Shown here: positions 18,799 through 27,827 of the stretch, in pieces
Numbering within the stretch: the first letter of the stretch is position 1
Layout of the letters: each line of letters opens with the position of its first letter
NCBI GenBank assembly: GCA_022600195.1
Contig: JAHZKX010000001.1
Location: 16,607 to 80,606, forward strand
Direction: 5' to 3'
Length of the DNA: 64,000 nt
Source: Planctomycetota bacterium
GTDB taxonomy: Bacteria > Planctomycetota > Planctomycetia > Planctomycetales > Planctomycetaceae
The notes under the pieces: generated by a model
Told to the model about the DNA's origin: nothing
What the model saw: the letters and a program-made list of their open reading frames with translations, nothing else
The model's database searches: none
Made by a program: the position numbers and the translations under genes

Positions 18799-19401
18799 TT
18801 ACAGACTTTTTTTGTTGACTTCTTCTAATAATATATCGATGGATTCACACATTTCTTTTTTCAGCGCATGTAAGCCGTTTTGTACTTGAGACAGGCTGTC
18901 GATTCGCCTGGTGATTTTCTTTTTTTGCTCTACTATAATCTCTTGTTCGGTGGTTATTATATCTTTGTTTGAATCTTCTATGATTGTTGTCGTGTCGTTG
19001 TCCGGTTCTGAACTTCGCAATTTGCTCATGAGTAATTCTACATCAATGGGTTTTACAAATAGATCTCTAAATCCAAGTGCCAGGGCATCGCGCGAGAGCT
19101 CTTTCATTTTAGGCGACGAGCTGCCATGCTCTCTTGTGACCATAAGATAAAACCGTAACGCAGGTATCATTCCTTCATCATTCAGTCGTTCTATCTTAGA
19201 TGCTTCTTTGTAAAGCTCGAGTGCATTCATGGAAGGAAGAAAAAGACTGGTTAGTACGGTATCAATTGCGAAGTCCATATTTAAGATGGAAAGTGCTTCT
19301 TCCCCGCTTTCTGCTGTCACCGTAGTAAAATCATAGTGTGATAGCTTCTGGTTCAGACTTTGTCGTATGAATCCAATTTCGTCAACGATTAGTATTTTCA
19401 T
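18799..19401 (-). CDS. Degenerate response-regulator receiver protein (phospho-acceptor Asp replaced by Ser)
   Basis: A single receiver-like domain with a C-terminal coiled tail. The frame is open from 19464, but the ATG at 19401 starts exactly at the receiver strand 'MKILIVDEIGFIRQ' and has GGTGATG just upstream, giving 200 aa. The acidic pocket is reduced to Asp-Glu in strand 1. At strand 3 the segment 'TVLTSLFLPSMNALEL' puts Ser where CheY has the phosphorylated Asp four residues before Pro. The Lys of strand 5 is kept (FVKPID). The last 70 residues are charged and helical, with no DNA-binding domain. It is transcribed away from the FixJ-like gene. It is probably not phosphorylated in the normal way and may act by protein binding. 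Confidence 0.75.
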   Translation of the reverse strand: MKILIVDEIGFIRQSLNQKLSHYDFTTVTAESGEEALSILNMDFAIDTVLTSLFLPSMNALELYKEASKIERLNDEGMIPALRFYLMVTREHGSSSPKMKELSRDALALGFRDLFVKPIDVELLMSKLRSSEPDNDTTTIIEDSNKDIITTEQEIIVEQKKKITRRIDSLSQVQNGLHALKKEMCESIDILLEEVNKKSL

Positions 19402-20032
19402 AACATCACCCTGATGTGAATGAGTCATCAAAAGCAGTTTGCTGTTTGATTTGGGGCTGTTCACCTAATCTTGTATCGCCATCTGTAAGCAAAATAAAAA
19501 TGGGGGATGTTACCCATGTTTTTGTAGGGTCTTTACCTCATTTCTCAATATGTTAAGTCGAAAATGCATGTATTCAGGGTGGCTCATAATCTGAACGATA
19601 GCGTTTAAAGGTAATGAACAGATCGTATTTTTCTGTTCGATAGAATCACGCTGATACTGTAAAAAATCTGAGATCGTCCTGGCCAGTTTTCGAAGTTGCG
19701 AAAAGAGAAGTGCTGTCAGATTCTGAAAATGCTTTTGAATATTTAAGAGTTTTGTAATCCGAGTTTACTGATAATAAGATTTCCATACAGGATTTGGCAC
19801 CCCTTGGGGATGAAAGCTACCGCACAACGATTCTATGATTAATAGATGACTGCAAGAAAAAATAGCAGGTCAATTTCTGGTTACAGCAAAGTGATATAGA
19901 GCGTTCAAAATAAACGAGTATACAAAAAACTGTTTGATGTAGTATAATTAAATCAGTTGATATTACGTTTACTTATACTTGTTGGTGTATAAACTTTATT
20001 GTCTAAAAAGACGCTTCTTCATGGAAAACAGA
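19402..20032. other. Divergent intergenic region between two receiver genes
   Basis: About 630 bp with no supported gene. It separates the degenerate receiver gene (minus) from the FixJ-like gene (plus) and should hold both promoters. A TATAAT at 19943-19948 lies about 85 bp before the plus-strand start without a good -35. No riboswitch or RNA gene was recognised. Confidence 0.45.
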
Positions 20033-20674
20033 ATGAGTGAATTCGTTATATATATTATTGATGATGATTTAGATGTTCTCGACTCCGTGGGCTTTCTTCT
20101 AAGTACATCAGGCTACAAAGTGAAAACGTTTGACTGTGTTCATTCGTTTTTGGAGTCCAGGGAAGTCACTGCCCCTGGATGCATTCTGATGGATCTGATC
20201 ATGCCGGATGTTTCTGGTATTGAAGCTATGGAATTGTTCAAAAAACAGAATTTGTCATTTCCTGTAATTGCAATGAGTGCCTATGGTGATATTGAAAGAG
20301 CAGTATCTGCAGTCAAGCAGGGGGCATGTGATTATCTGGAAAAACCTTTTCCAAAAGAAAAGTGTATCAGTGCAATAGAACACACAAAAACACTTTTAAA
20401 TCTCAATGAAGACGATTCAAAAAATGAGAGTCTAGGTTGTTTCCGTTTGTATGATGGATTGACACGAAGAGAAAAGCAGGTATTTCATTTGATAGCAGAG
20501 GGCCATTCCGGAAAGAAAATTGCAAGTTTGATGTCAATCAGCTATCGAACAATGGAAAAACACAAAGCGAATGTGTTAAGTAAATTGGGGATTTCCAGTT
20601 CTACTGATATCGTACATCTACTTTATAAAATCAAGGATTTGCCAGAATTTAATAAAATGAGCGTTGGCACTTAG
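20033..20674 (+). CDS. FixJ/NarL-type response regulator (receiver + LuxR HTH)
   Basis: Two-component transcriptional regulator of about 213 aa. The open frame reaches back to TTG 19979, but ATG 20033 (or ATG 20021) matches the usual receiver start 'MSEFVIYIIDDD', with GGA at 20023-20025. The receiver has the Asp pair (IIDDD), the phospho-acceptor Asp in 'GCILMDLIMPDVSG', 'AMSAYGD' (Ser of strand 4) and the Lys in 'YLEKPFPK'. A LuxR-type helix-turn-helix follows: 'LTRREKQVFHLIAEGHSGKKIA' through 'YRTMEKHKANVLSKLGI'. The combination is FixJ/TodT-like. The gene runs toward the three-PAS histidine kinase with only 6 bp between their ends, so the two probably form a pair. Target genes are unknown. 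Confidence 0.9.
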   Translation: MSEFVIYIIDDDLDVLDSVGFLLSTSGYKVKTFDCVHSFLESREVTAPGCILMDLIMPDVSGIEAMELFKKQNLSFPVIAMSAYGDIERAVSAVKQGACDYLEKPFPKEKCISAIEHTKTLLNLNEDDSKNESLGCFRLYDGLTRREKQVFHLIAEGHSGKKIASLMSISYRTMEKHKANVLSKLGISSSTDIVHLLYKIKDLPEFNKMSVGT

Positions 20675-20680
20675 TTATGC

Positions 20681-22666
20681 TTAGATCTTTTCCGGACCTT
20701 TTTGAACTGCAGGCAGAGAAATATGAAAAGTGGCACCTCCAACAGTATTGGGACTGTACCACATTTTTCCTCCTGAGCTATCAATCAGAGAGCGACTTAA
20801 AGAGAGGCCAATCCCCAGTCCCTCTTTTTTGGTCGTGGAAAACGGCATGAAAAGCTGATCCATGAATGAATCCGGAATGCCAGATCCTGTATCTGCAACC
20901 GAAATTAAAATCATGGAATCAGCGGTAGTTGATGTCGTAATGGTTAAAATTCGTGGTAACGGTGTTTCTTCCATTGCTTCTACTGCATTTTTAATGAGAT
21001 TTACGAGTACTTGTTCAATTTGTACTCGATCCGCGTAGACTGTCGTAAAATTGTTTTCGGCTACCAGCTTTACTTGAATTTGTTGCAAGTGGATTTTGTA
21101 ATTAATCAATTGTATTGAGCTGCGGATACTGTCATGAATATTAAACAGATAACGTTGTTGTTTTCGTTTTGTAGCCAATGATTTAATTCTGTGGACTATT
21201 TCACCGGAACGCAGAGACTGTGCCTCGATTTTCGTCGCAAGTTCTGAAAGATCACCTCCCTGTTCTATGACATTCTTCATAGATGAACTGTAGTTGGCAA
21301 TTGCCGTGAGTGGTTGATTCAGTTCATGGGCGAGTCCTGCAGCTAATTCTCCCATCACAGCCAGGCGAGAAACGTGTGCCAATTCGTCACGATATTCCTG
21401 AGCCATTCTGTTTGCTTCATACTTTTCTGTGATATCCTGAATTGTTCCATACATCAGTAGGGTTTCTCCAGCAAGATTCTTTTTGAGAGCTGCTTGTTCA
21501 TGTACATGTCGAATTTCACCATCAGAACGAATGATTCGATGTTCAATACTGAATGGCAAATCGATTTTCAGAGTGTTGGCGATCACGCGTTTTACGAGAT
21601 TCCGGTCATCCGGATGAATTAGTCGGAGAGACGCTTCAAAGTCAGGTTGAAACTCTGATGCGTTCAAGCCAAAAATACAATAGACTTCCTCCGACCACCA
21701 GAGTGTGTTGTCTCGAAGGTTCCATTCCCAGCTTCCTATATGAGCTAAGCGTTGTGCTTCAAAAAGTCTGATGTGTAGATTATGCATCTCAATTTCGGCT
21801 GCTTTTTGCTGATTAATATCCTGGATGACCACCAGGATTTCATCAGAAAGGAAGGGCAGTAAGTGAGTCTGAAACCAGTGTTCAAGATGATTGATTATCA
21901 ATGTGAATTCGAATGAAACCGGTATTTTTGATATGCTGACCTCACTGATAGCCGCTTGAAATCTGTCAGCAATCAGTTGAGGAAGCATTTCGTCTATGTT
22001 TTTTTTGATAAACTTTTCTGACAACGGAAATAACGAATTGGTTATGCCTTTTTCATATCCGAGAATGGTTCCTTTCATGTCTGTGTGAAAGAAGATGTTC
22101 GGATTAATTTCCAGCATTGCCTGTAGTTGGATTGTCTTTTTTGCTACATTTTTTTCTGCGATGAGTCGATCCGTGATATCCACCGATGAGGCAATCAATT
22201 GAGTAATCTTGCCATCCGTGTCATAGAGCGGTCCAAAGGTGATATCAAGGTCAATCAATTTGTTTTCTGAAAGCCTTACTCTCGTCTCAAAGCGCACCGT
22301 TTCTCCTGTCGCTGCCAACTCTAAGGCATGTTTTACCTGTTTTTGTATTTCAATCGAGTAAGACCACCAATACGTTTCCCAAAATGACTTGCCAATTACA
22401 TCCGATTTATTGAGATTCGCAGCCTCGAGAGGGGCGCGATTGGCTTCCAGAAGAACTCCTTCCGTTGAAAATACTCCGACAAATACGAATAAACTGTCAA
22501 GAATGTCCTGAATTCGTTTCGATGCAAGTTGGAGTTTGGTTTCCAGGCGTTTTCTCTCACGGATTTGATGTTGGAGCTGTTCATTCATGATGGTAAAGTC
22601 AGTAGTTTTCGTCGCAAGATTGTTTTTTCCATTCTCTTTAGACTTTATTGGATTTGTCGAATCCAA
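20681..22666 (-). CDS. PAS-domain sensor histidine kinase (FixL-like)
   Basis: Soluble-looking histidine kinase of 661 aa with no obvious transmembrane segment. A coiled-coil start (about 25-55) is followed by PAS domains at about 50-165, 180-290 and 305-415; the third has the 'HPDDR...FSIEHRIIRSDGEIRHVHE' PAC signature. The HisKA domain carries the phosphorylated H447 in 'GLAHELNQPL', of the FixL/DctB subtype. The HATPase domain has N556/N560, D592 in ADTGSGIP and the GLGIGLSLSRSL lid. The far start is TTG 22666; ATG 22588 would remove 26 residues and no ribosome site decides between them. No heme-binding His is assured in any PAS, so the signal is unknown. It is convergent with the FixJ-like regulator, its likely partner. 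Confidence 0.92.
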   Translation of the reverse strand: MDSTNPIKSKENGKNNLATKTTDFTIMNEQLQHQIRERKRLETKLQLASKRIQDILDSLFVFVGVFSTEGVLLEANRAPLEAANLNKSDVIGKSFWETYWWSYSIEIQKQVKHALELAATGETVRFETRVRLSENKLIDLDITFGPLYDTDGKITQLIASSVDITDRLIAEKNVAKKTIQLQAMLEINPNIFFHTDMKGTILGYEKGITNSLFPLSEKFIKKNIDEMLPQLIADRFQAAISEVSISKIPVSFEFTLIINHLEHWFQTHLLPFLSDEILVVIQDINQQKAAEIEMHNLHIRLFEAQRLAHIGSWEWNLRDNTLWWSEEVYCIFGLNASEFQPDFEASLRLIHPDDRNLVKRVIANTLKIDLPFSIEHRIIRSDGEIRHVHEQAALKKNLAGETLLMYGTIQDITEKYEANRMAQEYRDELAHVSRLAVMGELAAGLAHELNQPLTAIANYSSSMKNVIEQGGDLSELATKIEAQSLRSGEIVHRIKSLATKRKQQRYLFNIHDSIRSSIQLINYKIHLQQIQVKLVAENNFTTVYADRVQIEQVLVNLIKNAVEAMEETPLPRILTITTSTTADSMILISVADTGSGIPDSFMDQLFMPFSTTKKEGLGIGLSLSRSLIDSSGGKMWYSPNTVGGATFHISLPAVQKGPEKI

Positions 22667-23932
22667 GTCTAAGCAAAATCGACCTTTCGATTAAGAATGG
22701 GTTCGCTGTTTTAAATCTTAGATACTGTTGGCTTCTCGTGTTGATGAGGATACTTGATATGGTTCCCAATCCCTCTGGACCAGCCAGCTATATGATTCAG
22801 GAATTCTGATTGATTTCTGAATTGATTCTTGACTCAAATGGATTTCTCCAGAGAACTCTTAATGAAGACTAGTCTTCGTCTGTCGATTCTCAATCGGGTG
22901 ATGCAAATAATGACAGAGGATGTCAACCAGTCAAATCCCGGGTGTGATGTTGCAGAATGCCCGGAGTTTCTGCTGAGGGATCTGTTTGTGAGGCAGGCGA
23001 AACATGGAAATAATCATTAACAAAGTATATCCAGTGTCCCATAAGAGAAGCTCAGCACAATTTTCATAGATAATTATTTATCTTATTCTTAAGGGATTGA
23101 TACGCTTGCAGGTTAACGGGACAAACCTCACAGATGCGCGGGAAATTGATCATCAAAATAAGAAGATGGATTCGCTGTGGACGCATTGGCTATCCCTTTT
23201 GATCTACAGAATCTACAACGCATTTGCCTCAATAAACTCATAATCTCCTGATTGTCTGATCTGTTGCACGCACTGCTGACAGGTATTAAGGGGCAGGGAC
23301 AAAGATAACTTATTATGCCCTTTCCCTGTCTAATGATAAACCCTGATTAAAAATTATCAATCTCTTGCTGGTGGGATGGTCTGCCTGATTCAGTTCGTAC
23401 GTTACCAAAACCTTCCATCATTGTCGGCGATTAATATTGATAATGTACGATAGATCAAGGTTACAAATATGACTGAATAAATGTTTGTTACGCAAAAAAG
23501 GATCGATGTGCGATTTGAGTCAAACGGGAAGAGCACTTGCTACAATGCTGAGAATCAACCGTTGGATTGAACCTTTCAGGACGCTGTGATCCATTCACAG
23601 TGCCCTTTTTAAATCTCCAATTCTCTGCAAGATTAAGTAGGCACTCACAAAATCCAGACCTAAAGTATAAGCACTTGCACAACACAAATTTCAAGACCAT
23701 ATTTCCAGCAGAGACAGAACTCAGCCCTGGCTTTGAGACCTATCTGTCGCAGGGGGGGATCATGCCATTCACTCTTTCAGTTGAGTCTGAATCCGTGAAA
23801 ACGGTGTATTAGAGCACGTTCGAGCAAACGTATGAGTTTGTGGAGCATCAAGCGACTGAGATAGTTGAATCGTAATGGTGTACCAGAATCTCAGATTGTG
23901 TATTCTATTTTCTCTGCATTAGCGTTGTTCAG
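22667..23932. other. 1.27-kb region without a convincing gene
   Basis: This is the longest gene-free stretch in the window. Short open frames at 22838-23020 and 23567-23812 give peptides with no recognisable domain and no good ribosome site. A small AT-rich inverted repeat (6-bp arms, 23068-23083) and a run of seven G near 23747-23753 are present. The sequence may contain eroded genes beside the accessory region to the right, but I cannot identify them. Confidence 0.5.
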
Positions 23933-26428
23933 TTACTTGACCAATTCAGGATCACCTGGCATCCAGGTCTTATCGTAAAACGAATTGAGTGGACCGTACA
24001 AGCGGAGGATGGTATTCCAGCCTTTGCCGGGAACCGTTTGAATCCAATTGTTTTCTTGACCAGCAGGTGCTTTCGGTCCAAAGTAGATGTCGAACGATCC
24101 ATCTTCGTTCTGCTTCAAACCCTTTTTATTGTTGTCAACTCCCGGGAAACGCTGGTCTGTCTGAAGCATGGCACGAGTCTGGTTGTCGTAGAGTGTGAAG
24201 GACCAGAAGTCCTTGGCTGGGACATTTTTAGGCAGATTGATTTTATATGTTTTGCTTCCATTGAGGGCGTTGCCATTATTGTCAAGGTAGGCAATCGCAT
24301 ACTGCGATCCTTTACCCACATTTTTGATCGCCATAGCAGGGGTGATCCCGGTGGCATAGAAGTGCATATAGATGCGTGAATCCAGTAAACGTTCCCCATC
24401 TAAAAGGAAATCATATCGCCCCTTAATGAAAGGGTTCGTCCAAACTCGCTTACCTGGATAAAGGTAGTGGCGTTTGTCAGAGGGACGGGCGGTTAATGCA
24501 CGTGCTGTCACGGATCCAATTTTAGCCGCATCAGTGAGGATTTTTTTCATACGGGCATCGGGCTTGAACTCTTTACCCTTCTTGATTCCGATGGCAGCCA
24601 GCAGTCCGCGAGTTTCCGGGTCGAGTCCTTGGAGCGGTTCCGCCTGGATAGTCGCATTGAGTTCTTCCCAGTAACCGTAATCCATGCGATGAATGGTGTT
24701 GTCGAATTTTCCAGAAATATTGACGAAGGTCATTTTCGGTGGATTGTCTTTCTTGGAAAGTGGATAAATCCGAAAGAGCTTCTTGGTCTGCTCTACTGCA
24801 GGTTTCGGTGATCCTTCAACCTGGAATCCACGCCAGATAACCCAGTTTCCGTAAGTCGTGGTGTGGGCGACATGGTAGCCTTCCGGCACGCTACCTTTAT
24901 AGCCTGGGGGCACGATCAAAAACTTACCACCTTTGCCCTTATCGGGACCAGCATTACCGAAGTCTATGACATATTTGAACCACGCATTGTTAAGAAATCC
25001 CAGCACATTGGGGGGAGTTTCGATGACCATAGGCTCATCTCCTAACTCCAGCCATGAAGCCATATAAATTGATGTGGTATTTGGTGTAAGCCACAGGGCT
25101 TTTGAATCCATAAGTTCTTCAAACAACACAGCGGTACTGTTGGCTGACCCATGCTTGAGGAGGCCTTTTTTAAGTGCTTGCATGGAAGAGATCGGAATGC
25201 AATTCAAAAAGGCTTCTGTGGCTCGATTGAGATCAAGATTGTCGTAGACCTTCTGTGTCGTCTCCGCGTCCGGAACACCATCGAAGGCAGTCAGTGTGCC
25301 AATTGATGTTTTCAACTTGTCGGGAGTTGCAATACCCTCGGGTACTGGAGTCGTCATTTTCATTTTTGTTGACTTTGCTTCAACGGTGGATACAACTTTC
25401 GGCTTCACTGGGTTGATCTTCTTATCAATGACCTTCTGGCTGGCGCCATAGTTACGCACAATGTAGTTGAATTCCTTGCCGTTAGACGAGATGTTGTTCT
25501 TCTTACCCTCACAGTTGAAATGAACTGTAATGGTCTCATCGGCGTTCGGCTCCCAGGTGTAGCTGTTGATGTGGGAGTTCCCCTCCATCAGGTATCCGTT
25601 CGTGTCATAGATCGTGAAGGAAGTGAAGAACTTGTTTCCAGGATCGGGAAACGTCACTGCGAGGCACTGATCCCCAGAAAGGTTTTCCGAGGAATTGTAG
25701 GTGTTAGACTTGCCAACCTCGGTGACCATGCCGCCCCAACCCGCTGCATTCGACCATGTCCGGTGTTCTTCGTTCACCGGCGTTTTGCCGTCACCGTACA
25801 CGAACGAGATCCCCGACTCGAGCATCTTCTTGTTGTACTCGGCAGAGAGAGAATGAAGCTGTTTCTGATTGTAAGGTTGCATTACATAGGCCTTCGTCCC
25901 GTTGCCCTCAACCTTGATTCCCTCCTGAGCCTTGTAGGCAGCTTCGAAGGAATCTTTGGAGTGGCGATCCTTTACTACCGTTCTTACAGCGAAGAACAGG
26001 TACTCGGAATCATGCTTCACGGGATAAGTACCAGGTTTAGTAAAAAAGAAGGGTGTGTAGCCGTCTGTATCGAGGATCATCACCGACTGGTAGAGCCCCG
26101 ATTCAGGTATCGTCAGGCTCATGTCGCCATCGTTGTCATAGACTCCAACGCTGTAAAGCGTGTCGAGGTTCATACGGATGGTCGGAGCATCTGGTCCGGT
26201 TGGCGAAAGTTCTTTACGGTGAACCATCTTGTTGTCGCTGCCCATCTTCACCCAGTTGTTGAAGTTTCGGGCAGTCTCGGCCTGGTTGTAGTTCTCGTAA
26301 GTGACATCGATTTGACCTTTATCGCCAGTGACATCGATCTGGCCTTTATCGCTATTGCTTGTGTTCTGGTCTTTTTCTGAGCAGGCGAAAATCACCACAA
26401 CTGGAAGAATGAAAAGCAACCATTTCAT
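23933..26428 (-). CDS. Lipoprotein with two tandem DUF1254/DUF1214-type modules
   Basis: Exported lipoprotein of 831 aa. Residues 1-16 are a lipoprotein signal with Cys16 in 'VVIFACSEK'. A short repeated linker (27-43) follows. Module 1 (about 44-336) contains 'TIRMNLDTLYSVGVYDNDGD' and ends with 'FTSFTIYDTNGYL...EFNYIVRNYG', as in small single-module DUF1254/DUF1214 proteins. After a Lys/Pro-rich hinge (337-365) module 2 (366-831) is a full-length DUF1254 plus DUF1214 protein, with 'LNCIPISSMQALKKG', 'LTPNTTSIYMASWLEL', then 'FWSFTLYDNQTRAML' and the terminal 'RLYGPLNSFYDKTWMPGD'. Each module alone would resemble a complete family member, so this looks like a fusion. Enzyme activity is unproven for the family. 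The downstream integrase remnant makes horizontal origin plausible. Confidence 0.88.
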   Translation of the reverse strand: MKWLLFILPVVVIFACSEKDQNTSNSDKGQIDVTGDKGQIDVTYENYNQAETARNFNNWVKMGSDNKMVHRKELSPTGPDAPTIRMNLDTLYSVGVYDNDGDMSLTIPESGLYQSVMILDTDGYTPFFFTKPGTYPVKHDSEYLFFAVRTVVKDRHSKDSFEAAYKAQEGIKVEGNGTKAYVMQPYNQKQLHSLSAEYNKKMLESGISFVYGDGKTPVNEEHRTWSNAAGWGGMVTEVGKSNTYNSSENLSGDQCLAVTFPDPGNKFFTSFTIYDTNGYLMEGNSHINSYTWEPNADETITVHFNCEGKKNNISSNGKEFNYIVRNYGASQKVIDKKINPVKPKVVSTVEAKSTKMKMTTPVPEGIATPDKLKTSIGTLTAFDGVPDAETTQKVYDNLDLNRATEAFLNCIPISSMQALKKGLLKHGSANSTAVLFEELMDSKALWLTPNTTSIYMASWLELGDEPMVIETPPNVLGFLNNAWFKYVIDFGNAGPDKGKGGKFLIVPPGYKGSVPEGYHVAHTTTYGNWVIWRGFQVEGSPKPAVEQTKKLFRIYPLSKKDNPPKMTFVNISGKFDNTIHRMDYGYWEELNATIQAEPLQGLDPETRGLLAAIGIKKGKEFKPDARMKKILTDAAKIGSVTARALTARPSDKRHYLYPGKRVWTNPFIKGRYDFLLDGERLLDSRIYMHFYATGITPAMAIKNVGKGSQYAIAYLDNNGNALNGSKTYKINLPKNVPAKDFWSFTLYDNQTRAMLQTDQRFPGVDNNKKGLKQNEDGSFDIYFGPKAPAGQENNWIQTVPGKGWNTILRLYGPLNSFYDKTWMPGDPELVK
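26301..26354 (-). repeat. Two 27-bp tandem repeats inside the DUF1254 lipoprotein gene
   Basis: Two adjacent 27-bp units (26301-26327 and 26328-26354) differ at 3 positions. They encode two copies of the peptide DKGQIDVT plus a Gly linker just after the lipidated cysteine, at residues 27-43. The unit is a multiple of three, so copy-number change would keep the frame and only change the linker length. Confidence 0.85.
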
Positions 26429-26805
26429 GGCAATTCCTTGTAATAGATATTTGGAGGGTGATACTTCATTAACGGTTTTTAAAACAATTCCATTTTGTTA
26501 GTAACTCAAAAATCATTCTATTGGCAGCAATAAGATAGTCAATCAACTTTCCAGTCGAAGTTGCTAACTGACAGCTTTCATTAAACGTTCGTTTTAGTAA
26601 AATCCTCAGCGAAATACATATTTGCAGTATAAGTTTCATACACCTTGTGTTGAATTGCCATCAACGAAAACGAAACACGGATTTACCGTACGAGTGAATG
26701 TATACGATACATACATCAGGTATGGAAAAATTGTCATGCCCGATCTTGCTCTAGCTGAGAGAGTAGAAATAATCTGTTCATATGAATGACGTTTTGTGGG
26801 AATAA
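26429..26805. other. AT-rich gap between the lipoprotein gene and the integrase remnant
   Basis: About 380 bp of AT-rich sequence. It must contain the promoter of the minus-strand lipoprotein gene. An open frame on the minus strand (26636-26857) has no recognisable feature and overlaps the integrase remnant. Nothing else is seen. Confidence 0.45.
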
Positions 26806-27549
26806 TTGCATCCATATCTTTGTTCAAAACCAGAACTGATTGAGAAACGGGAATCAATTCAGCTCGAGCCGTTTCTTGAGAGATACTTCAAAATCCGCTC
26901 AGCTGATGTGAAACCTCGAACCCTGATGAAGTATCGCAGCACAATTCGATACGTATATGATTACTTCTCAGAAACTAAGCTCTTGATAGATATCACACCC
27001 GGAGATGCGGACGAATGCCGGTTAATCTTTGCGCAGGCCAGATACGTAGGATTGAGAACACCATCAGAGATGTTTGCTCTGCGATAGGATGACGTGAACT
27101 GGTCAGACGATCGATTCTATGTGAAGAGTCCCAAGACAGAACAATATGTAGCGAAAGAGGGGCGAATTGTGCCAATCTTCCCTCGGTTGCGTTCACACCT
27201 TGAGGAATGCTTAGAGAATGCAGCAGAAGGGGCAGAACATGTGATCTCGGCACACAACATTGCCAGCAGTAATTTGCGTACTACCATGAAGAAGTTACTT
27301 ATCCGTGCTAGATTGAATTCGTAGCCTAAGGTGTTTCAGAACCTCAGAAGCACGCGAGAAACGGAGCTCTTGCAAGAGGGGTTCCCATTATAAACAGTCG
27401 TTGCATGGTTGGGGAATTCACCTTCCGTAGCGTTGCAAAGTTATTTGCAGGTAAGGGAATCTGACTATGAAATGGAGCTGCATATGCGCTGCAGTGCAGT
27501 GCCGTTTACAGTAGGCCAGAGCCGACAAGAGAAAATAAGCAAATCGTAA
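26806..27549 (+). pseudogene. Decayed tyrosine recombinase/phage integrase
   Basis: One reading frame runs through 26806-27549 with integrase similarity but three in-frame stops: TAG 27085, TAG 27322 and TAA 27391. The N-terminal part looks like a core-binding domain ('PFLERYFKIRSADVKPRTLMK...ITPGDADECRL'). Near 27037 it jumps straight to the catalytic 'ARYVGLRTPSEMFALR', so roughly 80-100 codons seem deleted. After the first stop come 'DDVNWSDDRFYVKSPKTE', then 'PKVFQNLRSTRETELLQ', 'VVAWLGNSPSVALQSYLQV' with the likely catalytic Tyr. Both TAG codons sit where relatives have Trp, and the TAA fits a former Gln. The frame is unshifted, so decay is probably recent. It lies next to a tRNA-Leu gene, the classic integration site. 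Confidence 0.85.
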
Positions 27550-27607
27550 TATGTCGTTTCCAGTCAGGCTCTTACCTGATAAGTCACAATCAGTGAAAAA
27601 CACGAAA

Positions 27608-27692
27608 TAGCCGAGGGGGGACTCGAACCCCCACGCCCTTTACGGACCCGGGATTTTAAGTCCCGTGCGTCTGCCAATTCCGCCACTCGGCC
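27608..27692 (-). tRNA. tRNA-Leu (anticodon UAA)
   Basis: An 85-nt class II tRNA on the minus strand. The acceptor stem GGCCGAG pairs with CUCGGCU (a G1-U72 wobble, as in some bacterial leucine tRNAs), with A73 as discriminator. The D-arm region has GGAAUUGGCAGAC, the anticodon loop reads CUUAAAA with UAA, and a long variable arm precedes the T arm GGGGGUUCGAGUCCCCC. The 3' CCA is not encoded. The integrase remnant lies on the 3' side of the tRNA. Confidence 0.96.
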
Positions 27693-27827
27693 ATTGTGTT
27701 TAAGATTATATAATAAAAAGAGTTACTGCTTGCAAGTGTCAAACCGTTAAAGGCCCGTGATTAATTCCTGCCAGATCGGGTCGTTTTTGACAGATTCAAA
27801 CCGCAGAGTACAAATCGCGGTCTCAGG

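Noticed and set aside
19795..19850. GC-rich stem-like segment as a cyclic-di-GMP riboswitch
   Set aside because: Does not match the GEMM consensus core and tetraloop receptor.
22838..23020. About 60-codon open frame after the histidine kinase gene
   Set aside because: No recognisable domain or ribosome site; left as part of the gene-free stretch.
23741..23765. G-rich segment as a left attachment site copy of the tRNA-Leu 3' end
   Set aside because: Only a G run and a few flanking bases match; not a convincing direct repeat.
23567..23812. 81-codon open frame in the gene-free stretch
   Set aside because: Composition and lack of any motif give no support.
25520..26380. 286-codon plus-strand open frame opposite the DUF1254 gene
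   Set aside because: Antisense shadow of a strongly supported coding gene.
26806..27549. TAG recoding (stop read as Trp or another residue) in the integrase
   Set aside because: The gene also has a TAA stop and an internal deletion, so decay explains it better.
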